Shown here: positions 58,347 through 64,000 of the stretch, piece by piece
How positions within the stretch are numbered: the first letter of the stretch is position 1
Layout: each line of letters opens with the position of its first letter
Source of the DNA: Paragonimus skrjabini miyazakii
Lineage: Eukaryota; Platyhelminthes; Trematoda; Plagiorchiida; Troglotrematidae
NCBI GenBank assembly: GCA_014338405.1
Contig: JTDE01000752.1
Coordinates: 70,898-134,897, forward strand
Direction: 5' to 3'
Length of the DNA: 64,000 nucleotides
The notes under the pieces: model-generated
The model's input: only the letters and a program-made list of their open reading frames with translations
Databases searched by the model: none
What the model was told of the DNA's origin: nothing
Position numbers and translations under genes: made by a program

Positions 58347-61300
58347 TTTCCGTGTTATTAAGCTTAACTAACAGATATTTTTCCCGTCCACAATTTGTCA
58401 ATATAGCATCATTAACCCATAGCAGTCATTTGCATATTGCCCACCCTTTATCTACATGGTCTAATGGGTTGAGTTGCAGTTTGTTGTGCGGAGTGCATGC
58501 TTCTTGCAAACAAGTTTTTAAAAAATAATTTGACATTAAGGTGACATGTCCAAAATGCTTCCGCATGGTTTTATAAAAAAAGCGTAACCGCTGAATAACG
58601 GGTGAATAAAGTTAAAGATAAAAATAACGTCCGTTTACCAGCGTGATACTGTCATGACTACGTGATACATACAAACATATATATACATATTCATTTGAAA
58701 ATACCTATTGAAGTAATGTGAACAGCGAAGAAGCGAACAAAGTTTTTTTTTGCATTTGATCATCAGGCTAATTGCATCACAATAAATATGAAAAGCAATA
58801 ACTAGTGTGAGTCAGAAAAACGGTTAACAGAGGTCATGGGTAGCGTGTTAGTTGTCAGTTGCGCAATCACTGTTCCAGATCGTGAGCTTCATTGACTGTT
58901 GGCCAGGGGAGGTTAAATTATCGCACGAACTTCTTCAGATTGCAGAGGCCAGGTTTGCGCAATCTGATACTAATGGCCTCTACAACAGTCAGCAGTAAAG
59001 GTCTCATCAATGTTGATCGATTCCTAAGTATTCGGTTGTGTTGTAACTTGCCTGATGATCGAACCTAGAAAACAAACCTTGTTCGCTACCTTATCGTTTT
59101 CATATGTACACGTAGTTTATATGTATATATTCTGAACGATGGAAACGCAGTTGTGCAGATGCAACTCATTATTTAGACTGACGGGAGATATTGAGGGTTA
59201 TGCAGAGGTTCGCTTTTTAAAACGCAGGTCGTGCCACTTACAGTCGACTTCTAAACTAACTGTGAAATCCTAAGATTAGCAGTTATAGAACAGTCAGTCA
59301 GAATGGAAAGCAGGTTTGACATTTCTCCACCGCCCAATTTTCTGTCGGCTTGGCTTGCTTGGGCTGTTTAGTCCTTCGTCAAAACAACATAAAACGGTTC
59401 GTACTGACGTATGGTTTCCTAAACTCTTCAGTGCACTCAGGTTTGCTTTTCAAAGAGAATGTTTACATTCACTTTCAAGTCACCATACAGTGTGACAGTT
59501 TGTTGCAATGTGTACACTTTGGTGCACTTTCTGCCCAGAATGTAGATTAAAGTTAAGTATAAGTTTGGCAGATGTTTTCTACTTGTTTATTTGGAAGTTC
59601 AAACAACCATCCTTGAACGGTTTTACATAAATGTATTTTTAAATAAACGTTGGATTACTTGCTGATTACTCCTTGCCTGAGAAGTATGCGCCAACCCAGA
59701 ATATATTAGCGTCCGGTAATCACCAAACATCTAGCCTCTTGTCAGCAGAAGCAAATGAGGACCGAGAATTATTCACATCTTCCAAATTGAGAAGGAAAGT
59801 GTGTCAGACGGCTGATATTATATGCAAACAAATCAGAAATGCTATAATCTACGCCATGCGGTAATGACCTTCAGGTTAGTGAGCACGGCGCGCAGTTCAA
59901 TTGTGTGAGCGACATCTATAAGCGTTTCGCAGATTCACACGATATGAACAGACTGTAATAAAACTTGCCTTGGTCGCAACATAAATATAACGGGAATTAC
60001 TTGGCTGCCTCCTTACTTGCCCTAGTCGCTTGCAGCAAAGCTTGAATCCCGAAGAATTTTACATAGGAAAACCCCATATGTAGGGAATAGTACAAAAGTT
60101 TTAGTGTTTTTCTTCCATGATACAACACAGGAGGGTGGACACAAAAAGCGGAAGATCGTGGACAAAATTAATTGAGCTAACTGTATAGCTGCAATTGAAA
60201 AACTGACCACTATCACTTGTCAAGAAATATGAAACTGGATTTTATTAAAAGCCACCGCATAGTCAAATTTCCACAGAACAGCATATTTAATATATCAGGT
60301 TCTAGGTGACCAGTGAACAAACTGTTTTACGAAATATGAAGTTTTACCATCTGCTACTTAACTTGCCACAAAAACCTGCACTTTGTAAAATATTGAGACA
60401 ATATTCAACTCAACTATTACGTCAGCTACTTTCAACTTTGTATTTTCATACGTTGGTTAAACTTTGGTTTGACTTAAGTAGCGACAACTAGGCGACATTC
60501 GTGAACACCAGTGAAGTGATTGGTTACTATCTCAGCGCTAGCAAATGACATCCAACTTCACTGCAGCCAAGTATGACATCGAACCATAACACGCGAACAA
60601 ACGGAAACTTCATCAAAATTTTCCGGATCAGCCAAAATGTATACTTCAGTCTGCTAATGCCTTGGCTATAACAGACGTCCAATATCCTTTGTGAGAACTT
60701 GGAACCTTTTGCTGTGATAAGGCATCCACTGCAGTACATGTCACTCCTAGTTGTTGCCCCTATACTATTCGGTTCAGCTCTTTGCCTTTTTTTTATATCA
60801 GAGATCCATGGTCTGTGAACCACGGGATATTTATCAGAAGTTATTTTTACTTCATTTTAGAGGTAATCTTGACCTACCTAGATTTTAGGCGCAAATGCCA
60901 TGAAAGGCTGGTTCATTAGGAACTAGTAACACGAATAATGTCGTTATAGGACCGTTTATGTGTGAAGTACTCACAAGTAAGAAAGCGTCACAGTGCAAGT
61001 AACCAGAAAATTATCTCGCAGATGTAGTTATAATTGTTTTAATAGCAACCCAGGCGTTGGTTAACACGTTTCATGAATCTTAGCATTCACTTATTAATTT
61101 CATTAGCATAAGTCTTATGCATTGATTATGCATTCATGTTTGTTCTGCTTCGACCGAGGCATATTCTTTTTTGCCCACTTTAGCCACTGATAAAATGCAA
61201 CTGATATTGTTTCTGGTAATTAGAAATAATGCAAATCCGTCTATGTTTTGATTCCAAAGAATATGGTCGCCACTTTCTGATGATAGAATGGATGCTGCTA

Positions 61301-62015
61301 ACGCACTTGTCTGTGATTATTTGTTATCTGGCTTGCTAAATTCTTACCGGATTGTTGTAAGTTGTTGATGCGATAGTAAGATAGAAATCTGCTGCCAATA
61401 CATCTACAAACGGAGCTATTACGCATTTTAACTTAAATCGCCCAAACTGAGAACTACAATAAATTCAGCTGTATAAGTGACAACCCTAACAGCACACGGT
61501 CACCAGTGCTGTAAGAAATATTGGCTATATATTTTGTACAATGGTAAACTCTCAGTTCACGTGAATTCACAGGCAATCTACTACATTCAATTTTATCAGA
61601 ATGTTATCCAACCTGTGATATATTTTATAGCTTAAACATCACAACTACCAGAACTGGGTTTTTCAGAGTAAATAAGCAAAACTCAAAAATAAATATCTTC
61701 TGAAAATCACAGTATGCAGCTACTTCTTAGCGAAATCCCGCAAATTTGATACATACCATCGAATTTAAAGAACGTTCGGGACCTGGGGCCGAATCCGTGT
61801 TAATTCGCCTCTTAACGTTGTTATTGTGGATGTCTACTTCTCACCACTTTAATTTAAGTAGTGTAGACATTTTTACTTGATGGATGATTCATTTTCACTT
61901 ACGTTTGTTCTCTGGTATTTTCTCACACTTAACCAACAGCGGTCCATTTTTTTGGGTTGAGGATCAAGTAAGTGGATTCAAGAATTGTTGCCTCACCATG
62001 AATAACTAAACTTAC
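58347..62015. other. Intergenic, one weak exon-like frame
   Basis: A 63-codon frame at 59673-59864 (+) ends just after ATGCG|GTAATG, which could be a donor, but its acceptor is poor and its sequence is unknown. Nothing else is supportable. Confidence 0.4.
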
Positions 62016-62084
62016 CTGATCAACTACTACGTCATTAAACATTTTTCTGACGGAATCCCCTCGATCGCCAGATGACTGACTCAT
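62016..62084 (-). CDS. Candidate first coding exon of a minus-strand gene
   Basis: ATG at 62084 opens 23 codons (MSQSSGDRGDSVRKMFNDVV then VDQ) ending at CAG|GTAAGTTT, a near-consensus donor. The sequence is hydrophilic and exon-like. The next exon would lie at lower coordinates and was not found. The frame is also open upstream of the ATG. The family is not recognised. Confidence 0.3.
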
Positions 62085-64000
62085 CTTCAGCTGTCGTAAA
62101 CACAATCCACTCCCTATTGATCGGATCTTGTGCTTTTTTAATCTCAGCGTGCCCTTCAATATCTTGTGGTAGTAACACATGTTAACGCTAGACGTTCCAG
62201 AAGTCAGAACGTCGCTTATCAAATAAATTTCCCAATATGTTGCCTAGATTTATATGACAGTTAAGACAGCTGTCCACAGTTTACAGATATATTTACGGGG
62301 GACCTGAAAGTGAGTTGCATAACGAAATTTACCTTCATTTGTGTAGTTCCCGATTTGTCTACGACCATCATGTCCTCCGGATCGTGTGAAAATATAACTC
62401 ATGTTTGAGGCGAAAACCTGCTTCAAAATTCAGGAATGGGTTCTGAAATGACTAACCACCTGAGACAGTTTTAGCAGTTCGTTTGATCGCAGAAGACGCC
62501 AGTGATATGCAAGCGGCTACGTATTGCGCGGATCCCAAACTGTGGTATCAAATCTCACGCTAGTGCTAGTACGAAATAACGCTGATCATTTTTAATAGCT
62601 ACAATGGTAGTTTCTTAGAAGCACAAGTAACTAAGTAACACAAGAAGGATGAGAACAGAAATCTGACGAATAAACTTTAATTTAACTGACGATGGTGATT
62701 AAGTAATTGTGGAAATCAGACTATTTTCGCATGTGTTCAAACAGCGGTGATCGCTTACATAGTTCCAGACAATGACGGATATTGATGTTGGAAAAATGAG
62801 GCAATAGGTAATATGAAAATACACAATGCTGCTAAAATAGACTGTGAAGTTATGAAGGGTGAAACTTGCCCACTAATTTTTGTTCTATTCTAGTTTGTGT
62901 CCGATCATATCAGTATTCACAAATTCAGGGATTTGGCCAATACAGGTTGTCTCATCTTTGAACTGGCATTAGTATTTATGAAGCATTTTATTGAACCATA
63001 AGGTTATTTTGAACTTCAATCTGCTACAAATCGAAAGTACCTTATATGTGACTAGAAATCCATCTTCATATAGACCACATATCTAGCTTACTATGAAAAA
63101 ACACCTGGCTTGAGTTTCGTACTCGGTAGGGCTCACGAATCGCACATACCTTCGTTCCGATCATAAGTCCTATTTCGGTCTCCGTGTCTGCAATAGTAGC
63201 GTGTTAACCACTGCTTGGTCAACTTCATGGTATGTCACCGATTAAATCTATTGAGACGCTCAACCAAAACTTCTTGAGAGCAGTATTCAGTTTGCATATT
63301 TAGTTCCTTAGTGGAATGAGCCGAACCTCTACCAAAATCGGTAAGCAAATGGTGAAATCCTGGTAACTACTCTGAAGCAACCGACTTCACTTAAAGTACT
63401 GGACAGTGTTTATTATCTCGAAGTAGATAACATTCAGGTTGGCGCGCAATGAACATCTATACTTGATCAAACCGAGTCCGTCTTTTTTTCCATCCAGCTA
63501 TTTGGCAAGTTGATCACTAATGTCGTCAGGTAATGAGTAAACGTTTAAACATCATGATTCTATGATGTATAATTTGTCGTCCAGATTGCTGATATCGACT
63601 GGATTATTTAATCTTAGGCGTATGCCATTGAATTGTGCAATCCTCTCTGAACAAGAAAATACAGTGAATGTATTCTTCTTACAAGTAAAAATCCGTCTCG
63701 GGCCTAATTTGAATATGAACTGACCGGAAGGTCTATGACTTCAAAAGATGCAAGCATTGGCTCTTTCTGACCAATATATCATTCTGAAATTTCATCTGTG
63801 TCAGTTATCTTTAACCACTAAGTCAAATATTTGAGCGCTTACCTCAATTTGGAATTCAAAAGTTCTACTAGCACATAAAGATTATATAACTGGCTTTGGA
63901 TAAATAACCTACTTAATTTAGTTGAAGAAATCGTGATGCGCGCGAAATCATTTTAACTGAACGGAATAGTTTCGAAAATCAAACTGTTGTGTTTCTAAAA
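62085..64000. other. Intergenic, one weak SINE-B-like remnant
   Basis: No gene recognised. A possible strongly decayed hammerhead/SINE-B copy (minus, about 63107-63225) is described under findings. Confidence 0.4.

Noticed and set aside
1..64000. CRISPR arrays, bacterial operons, rRNA genes
   Set aside because: No regularly spaced short repeats, no Shine-Dalgarno-led gene runs and no rRNA-like sequence; the window is eukaryotic.

Overview
The window is nuclear DNA from an animal with large introns, dense decayed retroelements and no prokaryote-style gene packing. One protein gene is recognisable with confidence: the 3' half of a RSK-family kinase (ribosomal S6 kinase, p90RSK/RPS6KA) on the + strand. 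It is spread over seven exons from 990 to 26089, with introns from 426 bp to about 9.5 kb. Penelope-like elements, a tRNA-headed SINE carrying a hammerhead ribozyme (organised like the schistosome Sm-alpha family) and the exon/intron scale suggest a parasitic flatworm, probably a trematode. That assignment is inference; no species-diagnostic sequence was recognised.

Layout. 1-26089: the RSK-like gene, entered through its linker exon; the N-terminal AGC kinase domain must lie upstream of the window. Its introns hold an inverted pair of tRNA-derived SINE copies (2.8-3.2 kb), two minisatellites (4.2-4.4 kb), a 175-bp tandem duplication followed by an LTR-like tail (4.6-5.1 kb), two LINE reverse-transcriptase C-terminal remnants (7.9 and 9.0-9.4 kb), a 52-bp repeat present on both sides of one exon (16.9 and 19.1 kb), and a possible Penelope C-terminal scrap (25.3 kb). 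26.1-36.8 kb: intergenic, with one hammerhead-SINE body. 36.86-38.50 kb: a Penelope-like element with reverse transcriptase and GIY-YIG endonuclease, almost readable but with three in-frame stops. 40.1-46.9 kb: a nest of SINEs and heavily decayed Penelope pieces, with one unexplained well-spliced candidate exon (45459-45671). 46.9-64 kb: mostly featureless, with a repeat pair, a minus-strand Penelope 3' end (57.3-57.8 kb), and weak exon-like segments at 58.1 kb (+) and 62.0 kb (-).

The main biological point is that the C-terminal kinase domain of the RSK-like protein is degenerate at four separate catalytic or regulatory sites: the glycine loop, the HRD triad, the DFG glycine and the ERK-type activation-loop TP. 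The ATP-site lysine, the alpha-C glutamate, the DFG aspartate, the APE motif and the core of the ERK-docking motif remain. In RSKs the C-terminal domain is the ERK-driven switch for the N-terminal domain, so this protein appears to carry a pseudokinase in place of that switch.
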